The notes under the pieces are model-generated. The model was not told where the DNA came from, made no database searches, and worked only from the letters and a program-made list of their open reading frames with translations. Shown here one piece after another: positions 7,979-17,401 of a DNA stretch of 34,638 bases (positions are counted from its first letter, which is position 1; each line of letters starts with the position of its first letter). Source of the stretch: Fibrobacter succinogenes (GTDB lineage: Bacteria > Fibrobacterota > Chitinivibrionia > Chitinivibrionales > Chitinivibrionaceae); assembly GCA_020726425.1 (NCBI GenBank), contig DYSA01000003.1, positions 1 to 34,638 of the forward strand. The letters run 5' to 3'. Made by a program: the position numbers and the translations under genes.

Positions 7979-10900
7979 TACTGTTTCAAGTAGGCTGGTT
8001 TAAATCGATCTTGAAGACCATCAGGTGAAGCGACAATTGCCCAACTGTCAAACTCAAAACCAAGACCAAGCGTTAATCGATTTCCACCCACGGGAGAGTT
8101 TCGATTTAATCCATTGTCCCATCGAAACTTAACAGCAAGTGGGTAGCTGTTAAATGCAATTGTTGAGAGACGCACTTCCGCACCGGCGTGGAACAACCAA
8201 TCGTCAACAGATTTTTCTTTCAGAGCCGATCCGCTATTGGCTACACAAACGCCACCACCATTGACTGCTCCAAACAGTTTATCAAGGTAAATAAACCCAA
8301 TTTTTTTGTCGATTTCACCTTTGAAAAGAGGAAACCGATAGGATCCATTAATTCCAATTATTGCCTTTCCCCCTGCGATAATCGAATCATTTGCAATGTA
8401 AACCGTATCGACCTTATCAAAATCAGACTTGTCTGAGTGTAGTAAATAGCGTGTTGAATCTGCTTGATAGTAGTAAGCATATCCCGGAACTTGAACAGCG
8501 GGAAGATACAAACCGGGGAATTTTGCACTATTTAAAACAGATTCAATCAGATACGAACCAGAAATACCCCACTCAAAATCAATCTTAGGATTGAGATATG
8601 ATGATCGGGCATTTTTTATGATACCCTTGATCAGATGATATTTGAAATTATCATAGTTTTCTTTGATACGTCCATCTTCGACAACAATTGGTTCATCCGG
8701 ATTGACAAATTTCGCAATATCATATTCATATTGTGCCTTAGCAACAAAACGATGAGGTGAGATTGCATGGTTGCGAGTAAAGTCTTCTTTAGAATGAGAT
8801 GCCACCAAACCATTTCTGTACGATACGGATGGATCATAGTTGAGATAGAGTTCATTTCCAGAACCAATATTGATCTGAACTTTGTACCGAAAAAGTGATG
8901 TATAGTAATCAAGGTCTATTGGTCCAATCGGATAGCTGATTTGCAGGTCAGCCATAGTTGGTTGAATTGAATAGTTTGTAAACTCTAGTGTGTCATAACC
9001 ATAGGAGTTATGAACAAATTTGCTCGTCGAAGGAATATTGCGAGTGAACCATGAAAGTTGCAAATCAAACGGAAAAACTTGCGTTGCTCCTAATACACCC
9101 ATGTCAGTGGCGAATCGCTTAGAAGCCGATTTGTCTTTTCGTATTTCACTGAACTGATTAAAATATGATTCAGTTAAAAAGAAAAATAGCAACTGATTTC
9201 CGCGTTCTGTCCAAAATAATGGATCCATAACTCCAGCAATTGCTCCATATTTAGTACTTCGGACCCCTTCGAATGCATTGTCATCTTTTGAAAGCAACTC
9301 TTCAGAAATTATAGTGGGGATAATCATTGCTTTGCGTGGAAATCGGCTATACTTTGATGGAATTCCACCAACCAGTTCTGTTTTGGGGGAGTATCCAGAA
9401 CGAATACTAATTTTGGCTATTTCACTGGAGAGTGGATAGACTGAATCTTGTAATTCAATAGCATAGCCATCTGCGGTATATGCAGAGTAGAGCAATCGTG
9501 ATTCGTCATTAGAAATGTCCGGAGTAAATGCTCCTCCAACGACATTAGTAACTTTTTCAACGGTGTTAGTAGCAAAATTAAGTCTGAAAATATTGAACAC
9601 ATAATGTTCTTTATTCGATGAATAATAGAGATTTTTTGAATCAGAAGAAAAACGAGGATCGCGAGAGTCGGCGATGGTATCCTCGATTGTGTACATGGTT
9701 GAATCTGTAAGATCATACCAGCCAATTTTTCGGTTATTTCTGTCGAGATATCCCAGAGCTATTTTTGAGCCATCATTAGACCAATCAAGAGAATAGATTG
9801 AGTGAATCGCCAACGTATCATTCAATGGATTTGGGTAAATTGGTTTCAAATCGCTTCCATCGGCATTTGAAAAATAGAGCGAAGCGCGATCCTGTTCTTG
9901 ATGCACCGACGCAATTTGTTTGCCATCAGGAGAGTAGACCGCATAAAGAAGGTTTGCCATTTCAGAAAGGCGAGTCCGCTCACTTTTTCGATATTTTACT
10001 TTTTCAACAGTATCGGATGGAAGGGGATAGGTGTACATATCCCACTTCTTTTTACCATTTCGGTTAAAATATTTCCCATTGATAGGTGCGCTTGGAATTG
10101 TGTAGAGAACTTCCGCGCTGTCGGGGTTAAGAGCATAAAAACCATGGATAGCAGATACTTCTTCGCGGAAAGAGAGAGAGTCTGCTACCGTGTCTAAAAG
10201 ATTGTAACTGTAGAGAAACATCCGAGGATGTTCTTTTTCTTCATTTGAAAGAAAGAATATTTTCTTCTCATTATTACTAAATTTTGGCCAAAAATTGTTG
10301 TATCCATTTTTGTTAATCACTTGTGAAACAGTGGTATCACCAAGTTGAGAAAGTTGTGTAGTATATTCTCTTTTAAGGTGTTGTGACCATTCGGTATAAA
10401 GTTCTCTCCCAGAAATGCCAAGAACTCGTTTAATAGCATTATCAAATACGAGTCTTCCAAACCGAGAAGATTCTTTACAAATCGCAATGACTTTGTCGTA
10501 TCCATAGGTTTCAGAAATGTATTTAACTAATGAAAAACCATGATTATAGGTCTTTTCGTAATTATCGAATCGACCATTAAATACAGAAATCTGATCCCAT
10601 GTCTGCAACTTATCGTTGAGAACTAGCTGGCGGAATATCATATCGCGATGAGAATCCCACGAGTCTCCGTGTTGCATAGTACTTTCATACTGAGCAATTC
10701 CTTCAAAAAACCACGGAGGAAGTATTTCTGACGGATATATATAGAGAAGTTCGGTCTTTTTCTGAGTGTTTGCGTGTTGAAACGATCCCGCTTGAATATA
10801 GGGCATCCAAGAAGGCATTTTAAAACTAGTCGATATCGAAACAATATGTGCGTATTCATGGGCAACTACATTTTCTAACCAATTGGGGCTTCCGCGAAGA

Positions 10901-11250
10901 TTCCAGTCAAAATCGTGAACCCAAATTCCAATTGTATTCTGAATCGCTAAAGCCCAACCGTTACTGATGTACTCATCTGATACAATAACCTCTGTTTTAT
11001 TAGGAAGAGTTAGTCCATACTTGTAGCGATAGTTAGAGTAAAGATTTTCACATATAGTAGCAATTTCTCGAGCCTGCCGTTCAAGATTTTCTTCATAATG
11101 AACCTGAAAGTGATCTGTTTCAATGGTTTTATTTTTTTCAACGAAAATTCGTTTAAATTTTTGAGCGACTAATGCTTCAGACTCTTTTGCTTCTAAAGTA
11201 GAAAACAGTAAAGTGAGAAACACGAGTATCAATGTATGCAATTTGCTCAT
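7978..11250 (-). CDS. Peptidase MA-like metalloprotease with TolB-type propeller and C-terminal outer-membrane barrel
   Basis: The 1090-residue product has a signal peptide (~1-21, ending near LEAKE), then a gluzincin peptidase domain. The zinc motif H131-E132-x-x-H135 is intact, and a downstream WFFEGIAQYE stretch around residue 183 supplies the expected third-ligand glutamate. From about residue 315 to 640 there are repeats of the TolB/WD40-like kind ('NDEKKIFFLSN', 'SPDGKQIASV', 'SNDGSKIALG', 'SSDSKNLYYSS'), forming a beta-propeller. The last ~400 residues are rich in alternating aromatic/polar strands and resemble an outer-membrane beta-barrel. This three-part design is known for large surface proteins of Bacteroidetes and relatives. 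The active site looks complete. The gene overlaps its upstream neighbour by four bases (ATGA) and the downstream GT2 by one. The substrate is unknown. Confidence 0.85.
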   Translation of the reverse strand: MSKLHTLILVFLTLLFSTLEAKESEALVAQKFKRIFVEKNKTIETDHFQVHYEENLERQAREIATICENLYSNYRYKYGLTLPNKTEVIVSDEYISNGWALAIQNTIGIWVHDFDWNLRGSPNWLENVVAHEYAHIVSISTSFKMPSWMPYIQAGSFQHANTQKKTELLYIYPSEILPPWFFEGIAQYESTMQHGDSWDSHRDMIFRQLVLNDKLQTWDQISVFNGRFDNYEKTYNHGFSLVKYISETYGYDKVIAICKESSRFGRLVFDNAIKRVLGISGRELYTEWSQHLKREYTTQLSQLGDTTVSQVINKNGYNNFWPKFSNNEKKIFFLSNEEKEHPRMFLYSYNLLDTVADSLSFREEVSAIHGFYALNPDSAEVLYTIPSAPINGKYFNRNGKKKWDMYTYPLPSDTVEKVKYRKSERTRLSEMANLLYAVYSPDGKQIASVHQEQDRASLYFSNADGSDLKPIYPNPLNDTLAIHSIYSLDWSNDGSKIALGYLDRNNRKIGWYDLTDSTMYTIEDTIADSRDPRFSSDSKNLYYSSNKEHYVFNIFRLNFATNTVEKVTNVVGGAFTPDISNDESRLLYSAYTADGYAIELQDSVYPLSSEIAKISIRSGYSPKTELVGGIPSKYSRFPRKAMIIPTIISEELLSKDDNAFEGVRSTKYGAIAGVMDPLFWTERGNQLLFFFLTESYFNQFSEIRKDKSASKRFATDMGVLGATQVFPFDLQLSWFTRNIPSTSKFVHNSYGYDTLEFTNYSIQPTMADLQISYPIGPIDLDYYTSLFRYKVQINIGSGNELYLNYDPSVSYRNGLVASHSKEDFTRNHAISPHRFVAKAQYEYDIAKFVNPDEPIVVEDGRIKENYDNFKYHLIKGIIKNARSSYLNPKIDFEWGISGSYLIESVLNSAKFPGLYLPAVQVPGYAYYYQADSTRYLLHSDKSDFDKVDTVYIANDSIIAGGKAIIGINGSYRFPLFKGEIDKKIGFIYLDKLFGAVNGGGVCVANSGSALKEKSVDDWLFHAGAEVRLSTIAFNSYPLAVKFRWDNGLNRNSPVGGNRLTLGLGFEFDSWAIVASPDGLQDRFKPAYLKQ

Positions 11251-14200
11251 TTAATTTGCCCCCGCAGAACGGCCATTTTCCAGAATTTAATGTCGGTTGA
11301 CGACGGGAACGTAACTTCGAGTCGACAGGTATAAGGTGCTGATCCCATGAGTGATAAATCTTTGAAGAGATACTCATTAATGCCTCTCTCAGACGGAACA
11401 GCTTCTTCAAAAATGAGGCGTCCTTCCGCTGTATAAATCGACAATCGTGAAGAAGTTGCTTTTTGTCCGAGTTTATATCTGAAAGAGAGTCGAGCGCTGT
11501 TGTCCGTGATCCGAAGTGGATTAGGATAGGTATAGAAATTTGAGATAGAAGCGGAACCTTCACCTGAAACAGGAACACCTGTCAGTGAGAATGTTCTTGC
11601 GGGGTTTCCTCCTGCCATACTCCAGATCGTCTTTTTTATCAGTGACGTACCGATTTTCCACGAGTGGAGATAGCCGTTATCAGAAAATGCGAACAATGAG
11701 GTTTCACCAGTTTCCGAAGTTATTGCAACAGGAGACGTATATACGGGGCTACCCATTGTCAAAGGCCAAGGAGAGAATGATTTCTTTCCTGCAGAAAATG
11801 TTTGCAAAAGAGTATCTGGTCTTTTTCCATCACTGCCACGTGCATCAATCATCCCACCTGGCATTATATATGGAACAATCATTGAATCATTCTGTTTGAG
11901 AATAGTGTCGTAGAGATTTAAAGAGTCTAATTCATTAAGACTATCTGAATATCCATCGGAAGTATTGAAATATGCAACATATTTACCGGGATGTTTCTTA
12001 TCCACACCCGTTGAAATAACCTTTGATATTTCATAGGTAAGTCTATTTCCTGTTGGAGTAGCAAACAGTGTCAGTACTTGTCCTTTAGAATCAGTGCATG
12101 TGATAGGAGATGTAACAACAGATCGACGCATACGCCAATTGTTGCGATCCATCAGCGCGGGCCATCCGGGAATCATAATCCCTCGGTGATTGAACACGTA
12201 GATCCCATTGCTTCCTGGTATAATAATTTCAATTGTTCCATCTCCATCGATATCAGATAGTGATGGAAATGCACCATTTTTCGGAAGTTTATCACGACCT
12301 GTACCTTCGTGAAATATCCCGGACCAATCATTAGCAAAAAGAGTAAAGGCTGTTTGTGGGTGCGGTTTCAGTGTCCCATTTTGAGGATCATATTGACAAA
12401 GAAAGAGTCCTTGGCGCGAATCGGTAACCGCAATCTCAACAGTTCCATCTCCATTGAGATCACCGGAAACAATTGAAAATGGAGGATAGAGTTGAACATT
12501 AGATTCTTTTGAAAGTGAAAGAGGAACTGATGGCTTTTTGCCATTGAACACATAGAGATTTCCAGTAAAAGTGACTGCACTGAGGACACTTCCGGTAAAT
12601 GAAAATGCTTGCACAGATCCGCTATCTGAAAGCAACACAACGGTATCGATGGTTGATTTTGAGCCAAAGAGTATCGAGCCATTACTGCCACCGACAACCC
12701 AGTTGGCCCCTGTTAATCCGCAGATTGGTGATGTTAGCGTGTGTTTTGTATCAATTTCAATTTTTGAAATACCAGTTCCCGCTGCAATTGAATTGTACCG
12801 GTAAATAATCCCTGTTTTTGTAGGAATAAATAAAGATTTATCACAATAAGTAGGGAACGTGTACACGGTACTCAAAGAGTCAGAAAAATAGAGAGTGTCA
12901 AAAAGCGTATCTGAAATCCCCTTAACAACTGTTGGACGCATGGTTGGAACAATTGAATATTTAGATGAATCAGGGAAGATTACACCATCTTGACTCATAA
13001 TGGTAAGCCTACCAAGAGAGTCGAGTACTATGAGCTGAGGTTCATTTACTCCAGCTATATCACCCATCAAGAGATCAAATGGGGCTGCTACGGAAACTCT
13101 TCGAGGTCCGTTTCCTGAAATTTCAACAGAGTATGCTGATGTTGGTTTTACCGAAAAGGAAAGTGATGTATCTACATAATTATAAATAAAGTAGTCATGA
13201 AATTTATTTGTTTCATCGTTGCTTCGTTGAAGTCGATATTTTTCGCGAGTTGGTGAAGAACTAGAATCAAAGAACATTTCAAGAAAACTGTTCCCGCCAT
13301 CATTTGCAAGAGTGGATGGAGAGTTGACTGGAGTCATTTCATTGTGAACAGCTCGATCCGCGGTTTTGCGAGATTCCGTGCGATGTGGAAACAGATCATC
13401 GGCTGTTCCATTTCCGTACGAAGTTCCTAATACGGATTGATATTTTGCACCAATATCAACCACGCCATCAGCTTCTTCAAGAGAAACACCGCGCATATTT
13501 GGATCACTATTGAGGAAATTATAGCGCAATCGATTTGAAATCAGTGATTCATCGATATGCCATACCGCAAATCCTGATCCCGCAATACCAATATCTTGAG
13601 ATTTTACTTGTTGAACGACTTTTCTTCGGTCCGTAGGAGTAATAACGGCCTTTGACAGATTTACCGAATTATCATTCTGGATATAGACAATCCCATCGGT
13701 TGTGTCATAGTTAAATAGCAATGAATCTTTAGTGAGATTTCTTTGGCGATTTTCAACTAACCAATATTCGTGGCTGTTGATGGGAACTAACGCCATGGTA
13801 GAACCACTCAATTGACCAACCGCATTTAAGGCAATCGGTGCATCATTCTGAGCGATAATTGGAGTGTCCCATCCCATGAATAATCGCGTCCATGCTGAAG
13901 GATTTGGAGGTATAAATCCGCTGGCCGCAGAATAACCTTCAAAATCCATTATCCCAAACCGACCAATTCCAGTAACTCCTTCGACCCGTGAATAAAGATC
14001 AGGTATTCCGATCTGTCGAGCGAATTGATTAACCAAAATACCGTGCGTTCCGTAATTCAGTGAGTCCTGATTAGAAGTTTCTGAAATCATCATTACTTCA
14101 GAAATGACCCCTTTTTTCCCTCCATAGCCAATGAAAGACATGCCAATCCGGCCATTGATAGAATCGAGTTTTTCGCCAAAGATATTGTTTCCAGGACGAC

Positions 14201-15026
14201 TAAAGTATGAAAACTGATCTTCGGTTATAAAGTTATCCGTCAAATCAGATGGTGAGTCACCATTGCGATCGGTGAGTTTTGATGCACCGGCATGAATCAA
14301 AAGGATAACCGCTTTTGTTACGGGATTTCCTGTAGAATCAACTTCCCAAAGTGTTCCTGTTGAATCCATTGAAATTTTCCCAAATGGATGCCCCAGTGTG
14401 CTATTAGCAGAAGTATCCGCATTTGAATATGATAATGCATCTCGAATAAACTCCATCATCAGGCGATTAACACGGAGATTGTAATCGGTGTACGTCTCTT
14501 TATCCCCTTTATTACCAGGAGAATAGAGAGCCATTTTGCGCGGTAGAACATACGCACTATTTTCCGAAGAGCCATAGGGGAAAATTTCATAAGGAACTGA
14601 TAGATTACCTTTTGAAACGGTATTATAATACGAGATAAGATAATCTAACTGATGGGAAAAATAAACCGAGTCATGTGGAAGGAGGTCGAAAGAATATCCA
14701 CCCTTGGTATACCATTCACGCTCTTTTTGATCTTTAAATGTGTAATTTGTGTCATTGGTTTGCCAGATCCCAAAACGCCCATTCCCTGTTGTATTCTGAT
14801 CCTTATCAGCTTGAAAGGCAACGCGAATGGCGATAACTTTAACCGTATCCTTTTGAGCTTGACGTCCAACATACAGATACGAATAAGGTGTAGATCCTAA
14901 TGATCGAGTCGCCCGCAATAGATCAAATCGCGAGTGGCCATGATTTGTTACTTGTGTGGGATCTGATGCAAAAATCAGGACTGAACTACAAATGGCAGTA
15001 ACTGGAACCAAGCGATTCAGTTTCAT
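11247..15026 (-). CDS. Large exported M6-peptidase-like protein with lost zinc motif, FG-GAP repeats and T9SS-like C-terminal domain
   Basis: The 1259-residue product has a signal peptide (~1-20) followed by a fold recognisable as M6 (immune-inhibitor-A-like). It has GIMDFEGYSA, the SAWTRLFMGW phrase, EYWLVENRQRN, GFAVWHIDE and LEEADG, all in family order. Yet the position of HExxHxxGxxD reads N333-Q334-F-A-R337-Q-I-G-I-P-D343. Both histidines and the glutamate are replaced, so the domain should not bind zinc or cut peptides. The middle region holds calcium-type FG-GAP loops (DLNGDG, DIDGDG), probably part of a propeller. The last ~105 residues have the layout of a type IX secretion sorting domain: YPNPL, strand pattern, 'LSIYTAEGRLI', ending KMAVLRG. 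It starts nine bases after the stop of the PorV-like gene. A binding or structural role is more likely than proteolysis. Confidence 0.85.
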   Translation of the reverse strand: MKLNRLVPVTAICSSVLIFASDPTQVTNHGHSRFDLLRATRSLGSTPYSYLYVGRQAQKDTVKVIAIRVAFQADKDQNTTGNGRFGIWQTNDTNYTFKDQKEREWYTKGGYSFDLLPHDSVYFSHQLDYLISYYNTVSKGNLSVPYEIFPYGSSENSAYVLPRKMALYSPGNKGDKETYTDYNLRVNRLMMEFIRDALSYSNADTSANSTLGHPFGKISMDSTGTLWEVDSTGNPVTKAVILLIHAGASKLTDRNGDSPSDLTDNFITEDQFSYFSRPGNNIFGEKLDSINGRIGMSFIGYGGKKGVISEVMMISETSNQDSLNYGTHGILVNQFARQIGIPDLYSRVEGVTGIGRFGIMDFEGYSAASGFIPPNPSAWTRLFMGWDTPIIAQNDAPIALNAVGQLSGSTMALVPINSHEYWLVENRQRNLTKDSLLFNYDTTDGIVYIQNDNSVNLSKAVITPTDRRKVVQQVKSQDIGIAGSGFAVWHIDESLISNRLRYNFLNSDPNMRGVSLEEADGVVDIGAKYQSVLGTSYGNGTADDLFPHRTESRKTADRAVHNEMTPVNSPSTLANDGGNSFLEMFFDSSSSPTREKYRLQRSNDETNKFHDYFIYNYVDTSLSFSVKPTSAYSVEISGNGPRRVSVAAPFDLLMGDIAGVNEPQLIVLDSLGRLTIMSQDGVIFPDSSKYSIVPTMRPTVVKGISDTLFDTLYFSDSLSTVYTFPTYCDKSLFIPTKTGIIYRYNSIAAGTGISKIEIDTKHTLTSPICGLTGANWVVGGSNGSILFGSKSTIDTVVLLSDSGSVQAFSFTGSVLSAVTFTGNLYVFNGKKPSVPLSLSKESNVQLYPPFSIVSGDLNGDGTVEIAVTDSRQGLFLCQYDPQNGTLKPHPQTAFTLFANDWSGIFHEGTGRDKLPKNGAFPSLSDIDGDGTIEIIIPGSNGIYVFNHRGIMIPGWPALMDRNNWRMRRSVVTSPITCTDSKGQVLTLFATPTGNRLTYEISKVISTGVDKKHPGKYVAYFNTSDGYSDSLNELDSLNLYDTILKQNDSMIVPYIMPGGMIDARGSDGKRPDTLLQTFSAGKKSFSPWPLTMGSPVYTSPVAITSETGETSLFAFSDNGYLHSWKIGTSLIKKTIWSMAGGNPARTFSLTGVPVSGEGSASISNFYTYPNPLRITDNSARLSFRYKLGQKATSSRLSIYTAEGRLIFEEAVPSERGINEYLFKDLSLMGSAPYTCRLEVTFPSSTDIKFWKMAVLRGQIK

Positions 15027-15035
15027 CGCGACCTC

Positions 15036-17327
15036 TTATCGAGCATAAGTAATGGAGAATCTGATCTGGTTATTTCGAATGTCATTTTCACCGAGGGCGA
15101 AAATCATACCAAAATCAACTTTTACAACACTTGCTTTTACCCCCATGCCGAAGGTCATTTCCTTGCGCGACCCAGCTTCATCGTGCATATAACCAAGTCG
15201 TGCAGAAAGAAGTTGAGCATACGTAAATTCAAGTCCCGTATGAACAAGAACTTTTTGGAATTCGTCTTTAACTGATTCGTCTGGATCATTAAAAAGATCT
15301 TTACCGATCGCGGTATAGAAAGGAACAGGAGTCCCATCTTTTTCAACAAACACAATTTCGCGATCGAGATCTAAGGCGAGCAAAAGTTCGACAGCAGGTG
15401 TTTTAATTGGGGTGTACGAAGTACCTAATCTCACTGTAAATGGGATAGGATCAGAAGATTGCTGTTCTCCATAATTTACTCCCGGTCCCATATTGAGCAT
15501 TGAGAACCCAAGTGATAGATTTTTTACAAAGAGATTTGTCTTCAAAAGTCCCGCATCAACAGCAACTGATGTTGCCTTTGAGTCTTCAGATAGACGACTA
15601 TACGCATATTTTAAGCTCAGTCCTAAAGAAAATGTTGGTTTAATCGCAAGACCATAAGAAAGTCCACCGACAAATTCAAATGAACTTTTGTTATCATCAC
15701 TCAAAACACCATTGAAATCATAATCAGGGACTTCACCAAAGTATAAATAGTTTGTTTGAACACCAATCGTCCCAAACTCACCGAGAGGAATGACACCAGC
15801 TACAGCGGCGTGCCAAATGTCGTCAATTCCGAGACTCGGAAGAAGTTGTTCAAAGAAACCTGTCGCTTGAATTTCACCACTTTTATATTGACTTACACCT
15901 TCATTAGTAGCTAACCACATATCTTTTCCGAATGAAATAGCCTGATTGATCTCTGAGCTAGGCAGCCCATTTTTCGCGTGATACACTTTCCATTCCGGTG
16001 ATTGACCATCGCGTTCTATCATTTCAACAGCACCTTTATCAGTAGCAATCCAGTAAGATCCGCCTTTTGATTCTGATATGCTGTTGATTTTACTTCCTTT
16101 AAACTGGTATTTTGCCCATTTTTTCCCATCAAAGACGGCTACGTTTGCTTCTGAACCGACCCAGAGGCGATCTTTTGTATCGGTGAAAAGAGATGTTATT
16201 GTTCCCGAAACAGCGAGTTCATCAAACGCTATAGAACTAAATGAGCCGCCACTTTTTCCTTTAAAAAGGCCTGATTTAGTGGCAAGAAAAATTGAACCGT
16301 CACTTTTTTGAGTAACTGCAGTCACTGATTCTTTGAAATCTTTATCAACAATTTTGAAAATACCATTAGAATATTCTGTTAAACCTTGTGATGTACCGAT
16401 TAACAGAGAGTTTTCATTTGGAGCGATAACTGAAAGTATTGTGTCGGAACTTAAACCATCTTGAGTAGAGTACTGCTTCCATGCTCCATCATATTTCCAA
16501 AGTCCTTGACCCTTGGTCGTTGCCCACACTCTTCCGGAGAAATCAGCAAATAATGATGTTGCATTAGTTCCAATTCCCAGATTAAAAGGAATTTTAAGTT
16601 CAAGCATCTCTTTGAATTCTGATGGTTTATCAACGATTTCAAGGATTTTTGCAGCGAGTTCGCTATTGGATTTAGAGTCACTATACTCGAAAATATGACC
16701 GAGAATATCGGTTTCATTGCGTTGACTAACAGGTATAAACGCGAGTAATGTAGAAAGAGAATCGAGTTTATCAGCCGGCGTTCCACCATTTTTAAGTAGT
16801 TCGCGAATTTCTGATTTAGTTTTTGTTCCAATTCCATTATACCGCTGTAAAGAATTTTGAGATGCTTCTACTTCCTCATATTTTTTTAGATCGAGATATT
16901 TTTCAGAAATATCGCGAATCGTTTCACTCGTGTCGATCAAATGAATTGAATATGGAACCCAAGTAGATCCATTGAATTTGTAAATTTCACCGTTGTCGCG
17001 GAGAGCCCAGACAAACTCTTTATCTGAAAGTGCTCTGTTTGGCTTAGCGGTAATGGAAATAAAGTGGTAGGTTTCAGACTCTTTGTTCATCATGTGAATC
17101 CATGATTTAGCCAGAGGTGATTGACCGAGACCTGCAGGGTTATAGAATAGCGCTTCGGCATTGTTTGCAATACCCGTAAAAGTTTCACCCATTCCCAATG
17201 AACGAGCTCCCCACGGAAAGACATACGTTGGAATAGCTGACTGTCCAATTTTTGGTTTTGCAGAGAGTGACATCGCGGCTAGTAATACCAAAGATGTGCT
17301 CATTATTAGTGCTTTTCTACGCTGCAT
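15036..17327 (-). CDS. PorV/PorQ-like outer membrane protein with inserted two-component-regulator-type propeller
   Basis: The 763-residue product has a signal peptide (~1-23). It is followed by the PorV-family opening (residues ~38-68: WGARSLGMGETFTGIANNAEALFYNPAG) and one or two barrel strands. Instead of continuing, the sequence then leaves the barrel. It has a helical, charged insert (~110-235) and about six repeats of the Reg_prop kind (~240-480), with phrases such as 'GRVWATTKGQGLWKYDG', 'LLIGTSQGLTEYSNG' and 'SYWIATDKGAV'. From ~495 to the end, alternating strands and a terminal 'NNQIRFSITYAR' restore the barrel. PorV proteins shuttle type IX cargo at the outer membrane. Here the propeller would sit on a barrel loop or at the periplasmic mouth. 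AGGAGG six bases before the ATG fixes the start. It heads the surface-protein operon. Confidence 0.85.
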   Translation of the reverse strand: MQRRKALIMSTSLVLLAAMSLSAKPKIGQSAIPTYVFPWGARSLGMGETFTGIANNAEALFYNPAGLGQSPLAKSWIHMMNKESETYHFISITAKPNRALSDKEFVWALRDNGEIYKFNGSTWVPYSIHLIDTSETIRDISEKYLDLKKYEEVEASQNSLQRYNGIGTKTKSEIRELLKNGGTPADKLDSLSTLLAFIPVSQRNETDILGHIFEYSDSKSNSELAAKILEIVDKPSEFKEMLELKIPFNLGIGTNATSLFADFSGRVWATTKGQGLWKYDGAWKQYSTQDGLSSDTILSVIAPNENSLLIGTSQGLTEYSNGIFKIVDKDFKESVTAVTQKSDGSIFLATKSGLFKGKSGGSFSSIAFDELAVSGTITSLFTDTKDRLWVGSEANVAVFDGKKWAKYQFKGSKINSISESKGGSYWIATDKGAVEMIERDGQSPEWKVYHAKNGLPSSEINQAISFGKDMWLATNEGVSQYKSGEIQATGFFEQLLPSLGIDDIWHAAVAGVIPLGEFGTIGVQTNYLYFGEVPDYDFNGVLSDDNKSSFEFVGGLSYGLAIKPTFSLGLSLKYAYSRLSEDSKATSVAVDAGLLKTNLFVKNLSLGFSMLNMGPGVNYGEQQSSDPIPFTVRLGTSYTPIKTPAVELLLALDLDREIVFVEKDGTPVPFYTAIGKDLFNDPDESVKDEFQKVLVHTGLEFTYAQLLSARLGYMHDEAGSRKEMTFGMGVKASVVKVDFGMIFALGENDIRNNQIRFSITYAR

Positions 17328-17333
17328 TAGAAT

Positions 17334-17339
17334 CCTCCT
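17334..17339 (-). promoter_or_regulatory. Ribosome binding site of the PorV-propeller gene
   Basis: On the minus strand the perfect Shine-Dalgarno AGGAGG ends six bases before the ATG at 17327-17325. It selects this start over the internal ATG at codon 9 and is one of the strongest sites in the window, which suggests high expression of this outer membrane protein. Confidence 0.85.
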
Positions 17340-17378
17340 GGTACGATATACAATCGTTCAAAAATAGATATGTGCAAT

Positions 17379-17399
17379 CAAAAAAGGTGTTTTGCCTTG
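17379..17399 (-). terminator. Weak hairpin terminator after rseP
   Basis: Read on the minus strand, AAGG and CCTT enclose a seven-base loop (CAAAACA) and are followed by a run of T. The stem is only four to five pairs, so this is a weak terminator at best. It lies in the short gap between the rseP stop (17402) and the start of the PorV-like gene, where one operon could end and another begin. Confidence 0.3.
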
Positions 17400-17401
17400 A
17401 G

